Assembly (NCBI GenBank): GCA_963840445.1
Contig: CAWIZC010000008.1
Coordinates: forward strand, 1 to 64,000
Source of the DNA: AWTP1-13 sp963840445
GTDB taxonomy: Bacteria > Pseudomonadota > Alphaproteobacteria > Rhizobiales > Hyphomicrobiaceae
Length of the DNA stretch: 64,000 nucleotides
Direction: 5' to 3'
Positions 35,028-43,457 of the stretch are shown in pieces. Position 1 is the first letter of the stretch; each line of letters opens with the position of its first letter. The notes beneath the pieces were generated by a model, which was given only the letters and a program-made list of their open reading frames with translations, had not been told where the DNA came from and searched no databases. Both the position numbers and the translations under genes were made by a program.

Positions 35028-35105
35028 CTAGTGTCCCTCATGCTTCCGAGGTTCGCTCGGGACGCTGGGGGCAAGGTCAGGCGAACTTCGGAATCGGGAC
35101 ACTAG
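35028..35105. repeat. family A palindromic repeat, copy 2
   Basis: 78 bases from CTAGTGTCCCTCATGCTTCC to CGGGACACTAG, matching the reverse complement of A1. CCGAGGTTCGCTCGGGACGC lies at its centre. It ends 3 bases before the GTG start of tatC. Confidence 0.75.
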
Positions 35106-35108
35106 CTC

Positions 35109-35918
35109 GTGCAGGAGAGCGTCAACCGCGAGGGACACGATGAGGTCGAGGCGTCGAAGGCGCCTTTGATGGATCATCTGATCGAGCTGCGCCAGCGGCT
35201 GATCTACGCCCTGATCGGCGTCTCCATCGGCTTCGTGATCTGCTTTGCCTTCGCCGCCGATCTCTACAACCTGCTGGTACTACCCTACGTGTGGGCGCGC
35301 GGGGAGAGCCAGAAGATCGAGATGATCTACACGGCCCCGCACGAGTTCTTCTTCACCAAGCTCAAGCTTGCCCTGTTCGGCGCCGTGTTCCTGGCCTTCC
35401 CGATCATCGCCTCGCAGATCTACAAGTTCGTGGCCCCGGGGCTGTACAAGAACGAACGCCAGGCCTTCCGGCCCTATCTGTTCGCCACCTTCCTGCTGTT
35501 CATTCTGGGCGCGATGGTCGTCTATTTCATCGTCATGCCGCTGGCCATGAAGTTCTTCCTGTCCATGGAACAGACCGGCGGCCAGGTCGAGATTCATCTG
35601 CAGGCCCGCGTCAGCGAGTATCTGTCGCTGATCATGACGCTGATCATCGGCTTCGGCGTCATGTTCCAGCTGCCGGTGGTGCTCACCCTGCTGGCGCAGG
35701 CCGGCATCCTCGGCGCGCAGAACCTCAGGGATTTCCGCCGCTACGCCATCGTTGCCATCACCGCGGCGGCCGGCATCCTGTCGCCGCCCGATCCGTTCAG
35801 CATGATCGCCATGGCGCTGCCGACCATCCTGCTCTACGAGGCCTCCATCCTGGCGGTGGCTCGCGTCGAGCGATCGCGCGCGGCCCGCGAAGCGGCCGCA
35901 CAGGCCGCGTCGACTTAA
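35109..35918 (+). CDS. tatC: twin-arginine translocase subunit TatC
   Basis: 269 residues with six transmembrane helices. KAPLMDHLIELRQRLIYALI is the TatC N-terminal signature, then FFTKLKLALFGAVFLAFPII, GLYKNERQAFRPYLFATFLL and SPPDPFSMIAMALPTILLYE. TatC recognises the twin-arginine motif. The GTG start at 35109 lies directly after repeat A2, with only a weak GGGA-like ribosome site inside the repeat, so translation of tatC may depend on the inserted element. Confidence 0.95.
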   Translation: MQESVNREGHDEVEASKAPLMDHLIELRQRLIYALIGVSIGFVICFAFAADLYNLLVLPYVWARGESQKIEMIYTAPHEFFFTKLKLALFGAVFLAFPIIASQIYKFVAPGLYKNERQAFRPYLFATFLLFILGAMVVYFIVMPLAMKFFLSMEQTGGQVEIHLQARVSEYLSLIMTLIIGFGVMFQLPVVLTLLAQAGILGAQNLRDFRRYAIVAITAAAGILSPPDPFSMIAMALPTILLYEASILAVARVERSRAAREAAAQAAST

Positions 35919-35971
35919 AGGCCAAGTCCGCGGCTGGACCAAATCTGGCCAACCCCGTATAGCAGCGCCAT

Positions 35972-36227
35972 CTTCACCTCCCCCTTGAGGGGGGAGGATG
36001 GGACGCCACGGATTTAGCTCGCCGTCCTGAAGCTGTCGGCAAAACGCCGACCGGCGAGCTAAGTCCGACGGCGTTCCTGGTGGGGGTGATGTCGCGCAAC
36101 TCGCGGCCTGACACCCCCACCCGATGCGTCCAGCGCCTTGGATCGGCCGTTGTCTGCGCGGGTCGGTCAGCATTGGCCGATCTAAGCCGCGGACGCATCG
36201 CCCTCCCCCCTCAAGGGGGAGGTGAAG
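35972..36227. mobile_element. 256-bp nested palindromic element with perfect 24-bp terminal inverted repeats (type D)
   Basis: The ends, CTTCACCTCCCCCTTGAGGG... (35972-35995) and its exact reverse complement (36204-36227), are perfect over 24 bases. Inside are three further hairpins: TTAGCTCGCCG/CGGCGAGCTAA (36014-36062, with GTCGGC/GCCGAC nested), GGTGGGGGTG/CACCCCCACC (36079-36121), and GATGCGTCC/GGACGCATC (36123-36199, with GATCGGCC/GGCCGATC nested). It is noncoding and sits between tatC and serS. This looks like a MITE or a composite REP element (inference). Confidence 0.7.
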
Positions 36228-36251
36228 CGCAAGGAGCGAGAGGCGAGGGCC

Positions 36252-37752
36252 GTGTTCGACATCAAGTGGATACGCGACAATCCGGACGCGTTCGACGCCG
36301 GCTTGAAGAAGCGTGGCGTCGCGCCGGGCGGCGACGTGAAGTTTGCGGCCGAGCTGATCGCGCTCGATGAAACGCGGCGCAAGGTCGTGACGCGCCTGCA
36401 GGAGGCGCAGGCGCGGCGCAACGCGGCGTCGAAGGAGATCGGCAAGGCCAAGGCTGCCAAGGACGAGGCCAAGGCCGCCGCCCTGATGGCCGAGGTGGCG
36501 GCGCTGAAGGATGCGCTCACCAAGGGCGAGGACGAGCAGAAGGCAGCCGACAAGGCGCTGCACGATGCGCTCTCGGTCATTCCCAACACGCCGCGCGAGG
36601 ACGTGCCAGAGGGCAAGGACGAGCACGGCAATGTCGAGCAGCGCAAGGTCGGCACGCCGCCGAATCTCGCCGGCATCAACAAGCCGCTGCAGCACTTCGA
36701 GATCGGCGAGCGTCTCGGCCTGATGGACTTCGAGACGGCGGCCAAGCTTTCCGGCGCGCGCTTCGTGGTGCTGAAGGGCGCGCTGGCGCGCATGGAGCGC
36801 GCGCTCGGTGCATTCATGCTCGACATTCACACGGCGCCGAGGGAATGACTCGGCGGCTACACCGAGATCGCGCCGCCGATTTTGGTGCGCGACATGCAAT
36901 GTTCGGCACGGCGCAGTTACCGAAGTTCGCAGAGGATCAATTCCTCAGTTGAGTTGTCGGCTGACTTCGATCGAATTGTCGATGCGTTTTACAGCTATTG
37001 CTCGGGGCGAAGAAACTGATGTCGATAAGCTTCGGATCGGCGAAGCTGATTTCGCGGAGTTGGTCCAAGCTTCGATGCAGGTCGAGGCTAGAGAAGGGTT
37101 GGCGGACATCCACGGTCAAGTCGAAGGGCTCCGCGCTATCAACCGGCGTTGGCTCATCCCCACCGCTGAAGTGCCCCTCACCAACCTCGTGCGCGAGAAG
37201 ATCACCGACGAGGCGGAGCTGCCGATCCGCGTCACCGCCTTCACGCCGTGCTTCCGCGCGGAGGCCGGCGCCGCGGGCAAGGATACGCGCGGCATGATCC
37301 GCCAGCACCAGTTCTCCAAGGTCGAACTGGTCTCCATCACCACACCGGAGCAGTCCAGCGCCGAGCACGAGCGCATGACGGCCTGCGCCGAGGAAGTTTT
37401 GAAACGTCTCGGGCTCGCCTACCGCACCATGCTGCTGTGCACCGGCGACATGGGCTTTGCCTCGCAGAAGACCTACGACATCGAGGTGTGGCTGCCGGGG
37501 CAGGACACCTATCGCGAGATTTCCTCGTGCTCGGTGTGCGGCGACTTCCAGGCACGGCGCATGAACGCGCGCTATCGCCCCAAGGGCGGCAAGGGCACCG
37601 AGTTCGTGCACACGCTGAACGGCTCCGGCCTCGCGGTCGGGCGCACGCTGATCGCCATCCTGGAGAACTACCAGCAGGCCGACGGCTCGGTTGCGATCCC
37701 AGACGCGCTGCAGCCCTACATGGGCGGCCTGAAGAAGATCGAGGCGGCGTAG
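36252..37752 (+). pseudogene. serS: seryl-tRNA synthetase, disrupted by a stop, a frameshift and a ~190-bp insertion
   Basis: GTG 36252 opens MFDIKWIRDNPDAFDAGLKK and the long coiled-coil arm, then IPNTPREDVPEGKDEHGNVE. In-frame TGA at 36846 interrupts just before GGYTEIAPPILVRD (class II motif 1 region). A shift near 36898 moves MFGTAQLPKFAEDQF into another frame. Foreign-looking sequence occupies about 36952-37141, after which WLIPTAEVPLTNLV, CFRAEAGAAGKDTRGMIRQH (motif 2) and NGSGLAVGRTLIAILENYQQ (motif 3) continue intact to 37752. Without the insertion the gene would be about 437 codons, the normal size. It charges tRNA-Ser and is essential, so either another copy exists or the sequence here is faulty. 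Confidence 0.9.
36952..37141. other. insertion inside serS, lower in GC than its host gene
   Basis: Between the codons for EDQF and WLIPTAEV, where SerRS proteins normally have only a few variable residues, about 190 bases of about 53% GC (rough estimate) intervene. They contain a GCTTCG/CGAAGC hairpin near 37026-37043. From ATG 36982 they read in frame into the SerRS C-terminus as MRFTAIARGEETDVDKLRIG, EADFAELVQASMQVEAREGL and so on. No transposase, target duplication or known repeat was recognised. Confidence 0.55.
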
Positions 37753-37764
37753 CAACCCGCTACC

Positions 37765-37864
37765 TGTCATCCCGGCCTGAGCACAGCTCAGAGCCGGTAC
37801 CCAGACTCAAGCGCACTACTGCCCCTGCTCACTGATATTCGCTTGCGCGAATTCCGGGATGACA
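37765..37864. repeat. TGTCATCCCGG-type palindromic repeat (C3)
   Basis: 100 bases, starting TGTCATCCCGGCCTGAGCAC and ending GCGAATTCCGGGATGACA; the 11-base ends are perfect complements. Located just after serS, it could act as a bidirectional transcript end. Confidence 0.75.
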
Positions 37865-37981
37865 GCCCCGCCGCGCGGTTAAATCTCTGCCCTGCTGCTT
37901 GCTCAGGTGCTGCAGCCCGCCCTCCTTCGCAACTCTCCCGTAACAAACCATCTTGCATGCTGAGCGGGTCTCGTCTATTTA

Positions 37982-38001
37982 ATGACTGACGGGTCAGTCA
38001 T
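37982..38001. promoter_or_regulatory. 20-bp perfect palindrome, TetR operator
   Basis: ATGACTGAC-GG-GTCAGTCAT is a perfect inverted repeat 21 bases before the tetR start. TGACTGAC/GTCAGTCA half-sites are typical of AcrR/TetR-type operators. Inference: autoregulation of the tetR-efflux operon. Confidence 0.75.
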
Positions 38002-38022
38002 GCATATTTGAAGGCGACCGAG

Positions 38023-38793
38023 ATGGCAAAACCGACCAAGACCGGGAGCAAGCCAGGCGCCAGGCCGCGCAGCGACGCGGCAAGCCGCGCGCGCTCCGGC
38101 CAAGCCCGGACAGGCAAGGCTGGGGCCGTCGACAGGGCACGCATGCGTGCGCGCAAATCGGTCAAGCCCGCCAAACGCACACGCGCGCGCAAGGTCGATG
38201 CCGACACGCGGCGGCAGGCGATCCTCGATGCGGCGCTGTCGGTGTTCGCCGAGCACGGTTTCGAGGCGGCACGCCTCGACGAGGTGGCGGCTCGGGCCGG
38301 CGTCGCCAAGGGCACGCTCTACCTCTACTTCCAGCACAAGCAGGCGCTGTTCGAGGAGCTGATACGCGGCGCGGTGGCGCCGGTCATCGACACGCTCAGC
38401 AAGGTCGCGGCCAACCCAGCCGTGCCGCCCGGCATGGTGCTCGATACCTTCTTCGCCATGTTCGAGAAGGAAGTGCTGGGCACGCGCCGCAAGCTGCTGC
38501 TGCGGCTCATCATCGCCGAGGGTCCGCGCTTTCCGGCCATTGCGGAATTCTACTATCGCGAGGTCGTTGCGCGCGGACTGAAGCTGATGCGCGGCCTTGC
38601 CGAACGGGCGGTTGCCAGCGGCGAGTTTAGCAACGACGCACCGGCGCGCTTCCCGCAGCTGATCGTAGCGCCGCTGCTGGTGTCGGTGCTGTGGGACGGC
38701 ATGTTTTCCAAGATCGACCCGCTCGATGTCGGCGGATTGCTGCGGGCGCATCGCCAGATGCTGTGCGCCAAACCAGAGGGAAGCACGTCATGA
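38023..38793 (+). CDS. TetR-family transcriptional regulator of the efflux operon
   Basis: 256 residues. A strongly basic, about 60-residue N-terminal extension (KTGSKPGARPRSDAASRARS) precedes the TetR HTH: RRQAILDAALSVFAEHGFEA, ARLDEVAARAGVAKGTLYLY, FQHKQALFEELI. The C-terminal ligand domain includes KLLLRLIIAEGPRFPAIAEF. The extension is unusual and could add DNA contacts. Its stop overlaps the HlyD start (ATGA), so it is the first gene of a four-gene operon, as in CecR-YbhGFSR-like systems. Confidence 0.92.
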   Translation: MAKPTKTGSKPGARPRSDAASRARSGQARTGKAGAVDRARMRARKSVKPAKRTRARKVDADTRRQAILDAALSVFAEHGFEAARLDEVAARAGVAKGTLYLYFQHKQALFEELIRGAVAPVIDTLSKVAANPAVPPGMVLDTFFAMFEKEVLGTRRKLLLRLIIAEGPRFPAIAEFYYREVVARGLKLMRGLAERAVASGEFSNDAPARFPQLIVAPLLVSVLWDGMFSKIDPLDVGGLLRAHRQMLCAKPEGSTS

Positions 38794-39596
38794 GTGTATC
38801 GAAACGGGGGCGGGCCCTGCTGGCGGTCTCCGGATTCATCCTGGCTGGAGTGGGCGCTTACGCGTATCTGCATCGCGGCGCGGCCGCCATCGAGTTCCAG
38901 GGCTGGGTGGAGGCCGAGCTGCTGTTCATCGCCCCAGACGAGGTAGGCCGCGTTGAGAAGCTCAATGTGCGCGAGGGCCAAGACGTGGCCGCCGGAGCGC
39001 CGCTCTTCAGCCTGGATGCCGATCTGCAGCAGGCGGCAGTGGCCGAGAACGAGGCCGCGGTCACCAATGCGCGGATCACCTACCAGCGGGCGCAGGAGCT
39101 GCTCAAGAGGGCGGTCGGCTCGCAAAAGACGCTCGACGATGCCGAATCCGCTCTGCGCACGGCCGAGGCGCGTCTGAACTCGGCCAAGACCCGTCTCGAT
39201 CGGCGCCGCATGCTGGCGCCCGCGGCTGGCACGATCCAGGAGGTCTACTATCGCGAAGGCGAGATGGTGCAGGCCGGCCGGCCGATCGTATCTCTACTTC
39301 CGCCCGGCAACATCAAGGTGCGCTTCTTCGTGCCGCAGGCGGTGCTGCCGACTGTGCATATCGGCGATGCGGTTACGGTGCGCTGCGACGGCTGCGCAAG
39401 CGATCTCGTGGCGCGTGTGCGCTTCATCTCGGCGCAGGCCGAGTTCACGCCGCCCGTCATCTACAGTCAGGAGGAGCGCGCCCGGCTGGTATTCCGTGTC
39501 GAGGCAATTCCCGAGCGCCCGCGCGACCTCAGGGTCGGGCAGCCGGTCACTGTCGCATTGCAGACCGCCGTCGGTGTCAGCCATGCAAGCAAATGA
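38790..39596 (+). CDS. HlyD/YbhG-type periplasmic adaptor protein
   Basis: 268 residues. An N-terminal signal anchor (ALLAVSGFILAGVGAYAYLH) is followed by a biotinyl-lipoyl half FQGWVEAELLFIAPDEVGRV, an alpha-hairpin (NEAAVTNARITYQRAQELLK), the second lipoyl half RRMLAPAAGTIQEVYYREGE, and a beta-barrel domain. It links the inner-membrane ABC exporter to an outer-membrane factor such as TolC. It overlaps tetR by 4 bases and the ATPase gene by 14 bases. Confidence 0.92.
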   Translation: MSVSKRGRALLAVSGFILAGVGAYAYLHRGAAAIEFQGWVEAELLFIAPDEVGRVEKLNVREGQDVAAGAPLFSLDADLQQAAVAENEAAVTNARITYQRAQELLKRAVGSQKTLDDAESALRTAEARLNSAKTRLDRRRMLAPAAGTIQEVYYREGEMVQAGRPIVSLLPPGNIKVRFFVPQAVLPTVHIGDAVTVRCDGCASDLVARVRFISAQAEFTPPVIYSQEERARLVFRVEAIPERPRDLRVGQPVTVALQTAVGVSHASK

Positions 39597-40527
39597 CACA
39601 CGCAACGGCGAGGTGGTCATCGACGTCGAGGGTCTGACCAAGTCCTTCGACGGCAAGGTGGTGGTGCGCAACCTGTCGATGCAGGTCAAGCGCGGGCAGA
39701 TCTACGGCTTCCTCGGCCCCAACGGCTCGGGCAAGACCACCACGCTGCGCATGCTGTGCGGACTACTCACCCCCGATAGCGGCCGCGGCACGGCGCTCGG
39801 GCTCGACATCCGCACCGACAGCGAGCAGATCAAGCGGCACGTCGGCTATATGACCCAGCGCTTCAGCCTCTATCAGGACTTGTCCATTCTGGAGAACCTG
39901 GAGTTCGTGGCGCGCGTCTACGGCCTGCCCAATCCTACGAGCGAGGCGCGCGGCGCTATTGAGCGGCTCGGCCTGCAGGGCCGCGAGACGCAGCTGGCCG
40001 GCACCCTCTCGGGTGGTTGGAAGCAGCGGCTGGCGCTGGGCGCGTGCATCCTGCCGAAGCCCGAACTGTTGTTGCTCGACGAGCCGACCGCCGGCGTTGA
40101 TCCCAAGGCGCGGCGCGAGTTCTGGGGCGAGATCCACAAGCTCGCCGCCGAAGGCATGACGGTCCTTGTCTCCACCCACTACATGGACGAGGCCGAGCGA
40201 TGCCATGAGATTGCGTATATCGCCTACGGCGAGTTGCTTGCCCAGGGCACCGTCGAGGAGGTGGTCGAGAAATCTCACCTGCGCACCTGGAACGTCAGCG
40301 GGCCGGACCTGCAGTCGCTGTCAGAGAAGCTGCTGGGCATGCCCGGCATCGACATGGTGGCGCCGTTCGGCACCAGCCTGCACGTGTCGGGGCGCGACGC
40401 GCAGGCACTCGATGCAGCCGTTGCGAGGTTTCGCGACGATTCGCAGCTGATATGGAGCGTTTCCGAGCCGACGCTCGAGGACGTCTTCATCGACCTCATG
40501 TCGCGCTCGCAGGACAACTTTCAATGA
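39583..40527 (+). CDS. ABC-2 exporter ATP-binding protein
   Basis: 314 residues. Walker A GPNGSGKTT, Q-loop MTQRFSLYQDLSILENLEFV, signature LSGGWKQRLALG (Trp-Lys variant, as in YbhF/DrrA-like exporters), Walker B LLLLDEPTAGVD, and H-loop VSTHYMDEAERC. The C-terminal part (residues 225-314) has the usual EPTLEDVFIDLM end of ABC-2 ATPases. It couples ATP hydrolysis to the downstream permease. ATG 39583 lies inside the end of the HlyD gene. Confidence 0.93.
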   Translation: MQANDTRNGEVVIDVEGLTKSFDGKVVVRNLSMQVKRGQIYGFLGPNGSGKTTTLRMLCGLLTPDSGRGTALGLDIRTDSEQIKRHVGYMTQRFSLYQDLSILENLEFVARVYGLPNPTSEARGAIERLGLQGRETQLAGTLSGGWKQRLALGACILPKPELLLLDEPTAGVDPKARREFWGEIHKLAAEGMTVLVSTHYMDEAERCHEIAYIAYGELLAQGTVEEVVEKSHLRTWNVSGPDLQSLSEKLLGMPGIDMVAPFGTSLHVSGRDAQALDAAVARFRDDSQLIWSVSEPTLEDVFIDLMSRSQDNFQ

Positions 40528-41672
40528 CCGCCAATTCCGCACCCGTGCGTACCGGAGCCGCGACGCGGACCTGGGCCATGCTGATCAAGGAGTTCGTGCA
40601 ACTCAGACGCGATCGCGTGACGTTCGCGACCATGATCTTCATTCCCGTCATGCAGCTGCTGCTGTTCGGATTTGCCATCAACACGACGCCCCGCCAGCTG
40701 CCGACTGCCGTGCTAGTGCACGAGGAAAACGATTTGACCCGCTCCATTTTGGCGGCGCTCAGCAACACCAGCTACTTCCGCATGATCAAGGTCGCGCGCA
40801 GCGAAGCCGAGATGGATCACCTGATGCGATCGGGGTCGATCCTGTTCGGGGTCGAGATCCCGGCGGGCTTCGAGCGCAGCGCGCGGCGCGGTGACATTCC
40901 GGCCTTGCTGGTGGCGGCCGATGCCAGCGATCCGGTGGCAGCGGGCACGGCGCTCGGCGCGCTGGAAGGCGTCGTCCGCACCGCGCTGGCGCGCGACCGC
41001 GGCCTGCCTGACACCATCCAGAGCGTGCCGGCTTTCGAGATCCGGCAGCACCGGCGCTACAACCCGGCCGGCGTCACCAGCCTCAACATCGTGCCGGGGT
41101 TGCTCGGCACCATCCTGACCATGACCATGTTGATCTTCACGGCGCTGTCGGTGACGCGCGAGGTTGAGCGCGGCACCATGGAAAGCCTGCTCGCCATGCC
41201 GATCAGGCCGGTCGAGATCATGCTCGGTAAGATTGCCCCCTACATCGTGATCGGATTCATTCAGGCGGCGCTGATCATCGTCTTCGGCGTGCTGATATTC
41301 GAGGTGCCGATCACCGGCAGCGTGTTTCTGCTGGCGGCGCTGAGCACCCTGTTCATCGCCACCAATCTGTCGATTGGCTACACGTTTTCCACCATTGCCC
41401 AGAATCAGCTGCAGGCGATCCAGATGTCGTTCATGTTCTTCCTGCCCAATATCCTGCTGTCCGGGTTCATGTTTCCGTTCGCCGGCATGCCGGGCTGGGC
41501 GCAGGTAATCGGCGAGCTGCTGCCGCTCACCCACTACATCCGCATCGCGCGCGGCATCATGCTGAAAGGTGCCGATCTCTACGACCTGCAATTCGAAGCG
41601 CTGGCCCTCGCAGGCCTGATGCTGGTGGCGATGACCTTCGCCGTGCGCCGCTTCCGCCGCACGCTGGATTGA
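40524..41672 (+). CDS. ABC-2 type exporter permease
   Basis: 382 residues. The first helix, TFATMIFIPVMQLLLFGFAI, is followed by a large periplasmic domain (about residues 55-190) and then five C-terminal helices, with MTMLIFTALSVTREVERGTM, ESLLAMPIRPVEIMLGKIAP and GFMFPFAGMPGWAQVIGELL. This is the YbhS/YbhR-type topology. It overlaps the ATPase stop by 4 bases (ATGA). Only one permease gene is present, suggesting a homodimer. Substrate unknown; drugs or lipids are typical for the family. Confidence 0.92.
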   Translation: MTANSAPVRTGAATRTWAMLIKEFVQLRRDRVTFATMIFIPVMQLLLFGFAINTTPRQLPTAVLVHEENDLTRSILAALSNTSYFRMIKVARSEAEMDHLMRSGSILFGVEIPAGFERSARRGDIPALLVAADASDPVAAGTALGALEGVVRTALARDRGLPDTIQSVPAFEIRQHRRYNPAGVTSLNIVPGLLGTILTMTMLIFTALSVTREVERGTMESLLAMPIRPVEIMLGKIAPYIVIGFIQAALIIVFGVLIFEVPITGSVFLLAALSTLFIATNLSIGYTFSTIAQNQLQAIQMSFMFFLPNILLSGFMFPFAGMPGWAQVIGELLPLTHYIRIARGIMLKGADLYDLQFEALALAGLMLVAMTFAVRRFRRTLD

Positions 41673-41774
41673 CACGGTAGGTCATCTGGCCGGTAAAAAG
41701 GGGGGCGGCGAAATGGCTATCCCGCACGGTACCGGCCCGCCCGTGGGGCGCGGCTTTCGAAACAGGATTTCGCA

Positions 41775-42638
41775 ATGCCCCAAACACTGTCCGAGCGGCT
41801 GCGTCAGCCAGGTCTGGTTGTCGCGCCAGGCGTCTACGATCTCGTTTCTGCGAAACTTGCCGACCAGGCCGGCTTCGATGCGCTCTATATGTCAGGTTTC
41901 AGCGTCGTCGCCTCGCATCTTGGCTTCCCCGATGCTGGTCTCGCCACCTACTCCGACATGGTCGGCCGCGTTCGCCAGATCGTGGAAGGGACCGCGACGC
42001 CACTAATTGCCGATGGCGATACTGGCTATGGCGGTCTGCTCAATGTCGAGCACACCGTGCGTGGGTACGAGGCCAGCGGTGCGCAGGCAATCCAGCTTGA
42101 GGACCAGGAATTTCCTAAGAAGTGCGGCCATACGCCGAGCCGCCGCGTGATCCCGCTGGCGGATGCCGCCCGCAAGATCAAGGTCGCCGCCCAAGCGCGC
42201 TCGTCCAAAGACTTTAAGATTATTGCCCGCACCGACGCGCGCACTGCCCACGGGCTGGACGAAGCGCTGCGACGCGGCGAGGCTTTCCTGAAGGCCGGGG
42301 CCGACATCGTGTTCATTGAATCGCCGGAGAGCGTTGAGGAGATGGAGCGCATCGGCCAGACCTTCGATGCCCCCTTGCTTGCCAACATGGTCGAGGGCGG
42401 GCGTACGCCCATCCTCAGCCGCTCGGAGCTGGAGAAACTCCGTTACAAGATCGCCATCTACCCAGTCGCGGGACTGCTTGCAGCCACGAGCGCTCTTCAG
42501 TCTGTGTACGCGCATCTGAAGACGACCGGGTCGACCCAGAATTGGGACGGCCATTTGTGCCTGTTCTCTGAATTCGTCCGCATAATCGGCTTCGAGCGCG
42601 TCTGGGAATTCGAGCGGGCGAATGCGGAGGATGAATAA
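41775..42638 (+). CDS. isocitrate lyase/PEP mutase superfamily enzyme
   Basis: 287 residues of an alpha/beta barrel. LVVAPGVYDLVSAKLADQAG, ALYMSGF, LIADGDTGYGG (metal-binding Asp), QLEDQEFPKKCGH (the KKCGH catalytic loop) and KIIARTDARTAHGLDEAL. The loop and the absence of phosphonomutase-type insertions suit a lyase or decarboxylase on 2-methylisocitrate-, dimethylmalate- or oxaloacetate-like acids; the exact substrate is not predictable. It is followed by a TetR regulator and an amino-acid importer, so it may belong to a catabolic unit (inference). Confidence 0.88.
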   Translation: MPQTLSERLRQPGLVVAPGVYDLVSAKLADQAGFDALYMSGFSVVASHLGFPDAGLATYSDMVGRVRQIVEGTATPLIADGDTGYGGLLNVEHTVRGYEASGAQAIQLEDQEFPKKCGHTPSRRVIPLADAARKIKVAAQARSSKDFKIIARTDARTAHGLDEALRRGEAFLKAGADIVFIESPESVEEMERIGQTFDAPLLANMVEGGRTPILSRSELEKLRYKIAIYPVAGLLAATSALQSVYAHLKTTGSTQNWDGHLCLFSEFVRIIGFERVWEFERANAEDE

Positions 42639-42800
42639 TGAGACCGCGCGCGTTGGTGCGCGACAGGGCGTGCGTCGAGTTCGCAAAGCCGACCGACAGT
42701 GGCGCCTCGTGTTGCGGGGCTTTAGCCTTTGCTGTGGGCTTCGCATGCTCTATCACCTGCGAGCGCCCCATTGCATTCGCAAGGCAGGGTCTCGCCGGAC

Positions 42801-43457
42801 ATGAAACACGAGATTTTTCGCAGCTCGAAATCGCGCCGACAGCGCATCAATGATCCCGAGGGAACCAAGCGCAACATCATCGAAATCGCGACACAGGAGT
42901 TCGCTGCCAAGGGCTATAGCGGTGCGCGCGTGGATGATATTGCCGCGCGGACCAAAGCGAGTAAGCGCATGATTTACTACTACTTTGGTGGCAAAGAAGG
43001 CCTCTACATTGCGGTGTTGGAGGGCGCGTACCGCAGCATTCGCAATATTGAGGCCTCGCTCGATCTTGAGCATCAGCAGCCCGAGCAGGCGCTTCGAGCG
43101 CTGATCGCATTCACATTTGACTACCAGGATGGTCACCCGGAATTCGTGCGCCTGGTGATGAACGAGAACATCCTGAACGGCGCTTACGTCTCTCGCTCAA
43201 AAGCCATCCAGCAGCTCAACCTGCCAGCCATAGACGCGCTGGACGACTTATTGGCACGAGGTCAGCGTTCCGGCGTGTTTCGCAACGAGATCGACCCAGT
43301 CGACCTGCATATGACGATCAGCGCCTTGTGCTTCTTCAACGTCGCGAACCGCCCCACCTTCTCGACCATCTTCAAGCAGGATATGGGGTCACCCAAAGCC
43401 CGTGCCAATCGTCGAACCCAAATCCTCAACACCATTGTACGCTACGTGAAACGCTGA
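42801..43457 (+). CDS. TetR-family transcriptional regulator (second)
   Basis: 218 residues. HTH: GTKRNIIEIATQEFAAKGYS, GARVDDIAARTKASKRMIYY, YFGGKEGLYIAVLEGAYRSI. The C-terminal domain, IAFTFDYQDGHPEFVRLVMN, ENILNGAYVSRSKAIQQLNL, resembles the RutR/NicS subgroup that senses pyrimidines or carboxylates. Its position between the PEP-mutase-like gene and the amino-acid importer, all on one strand, suggests it controls one or both. Confidence 0.9.
   Translation: MKHEIFRSSKSRRQRINDPEGTKRNIIEIATQEFAAKGYSGARVDDIAARTKASKRMIYYYFGGKEGLYIAVLEGAYRSIRNIEASLDLEHQQPEQALRALIAFTFDYQDGHPEFVRLVMNENILNGAYVSRSKAIQQLNLPAIDALDDLLARGQRSGVFRNEIDPVDLHMTISALCFFNVANRPTFSTIFKQDMGSPKARANRRTQILNTIVRYVKR

Noticed and set aside
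36846..36848. TGA in serS as a selenocysteine or recoded tryptophan codon
   Set aside because: SerRS has no selenocysteine, there is no SECIS-like structure, other genes here use TGA as stop, and further lesions follow in the same gene.
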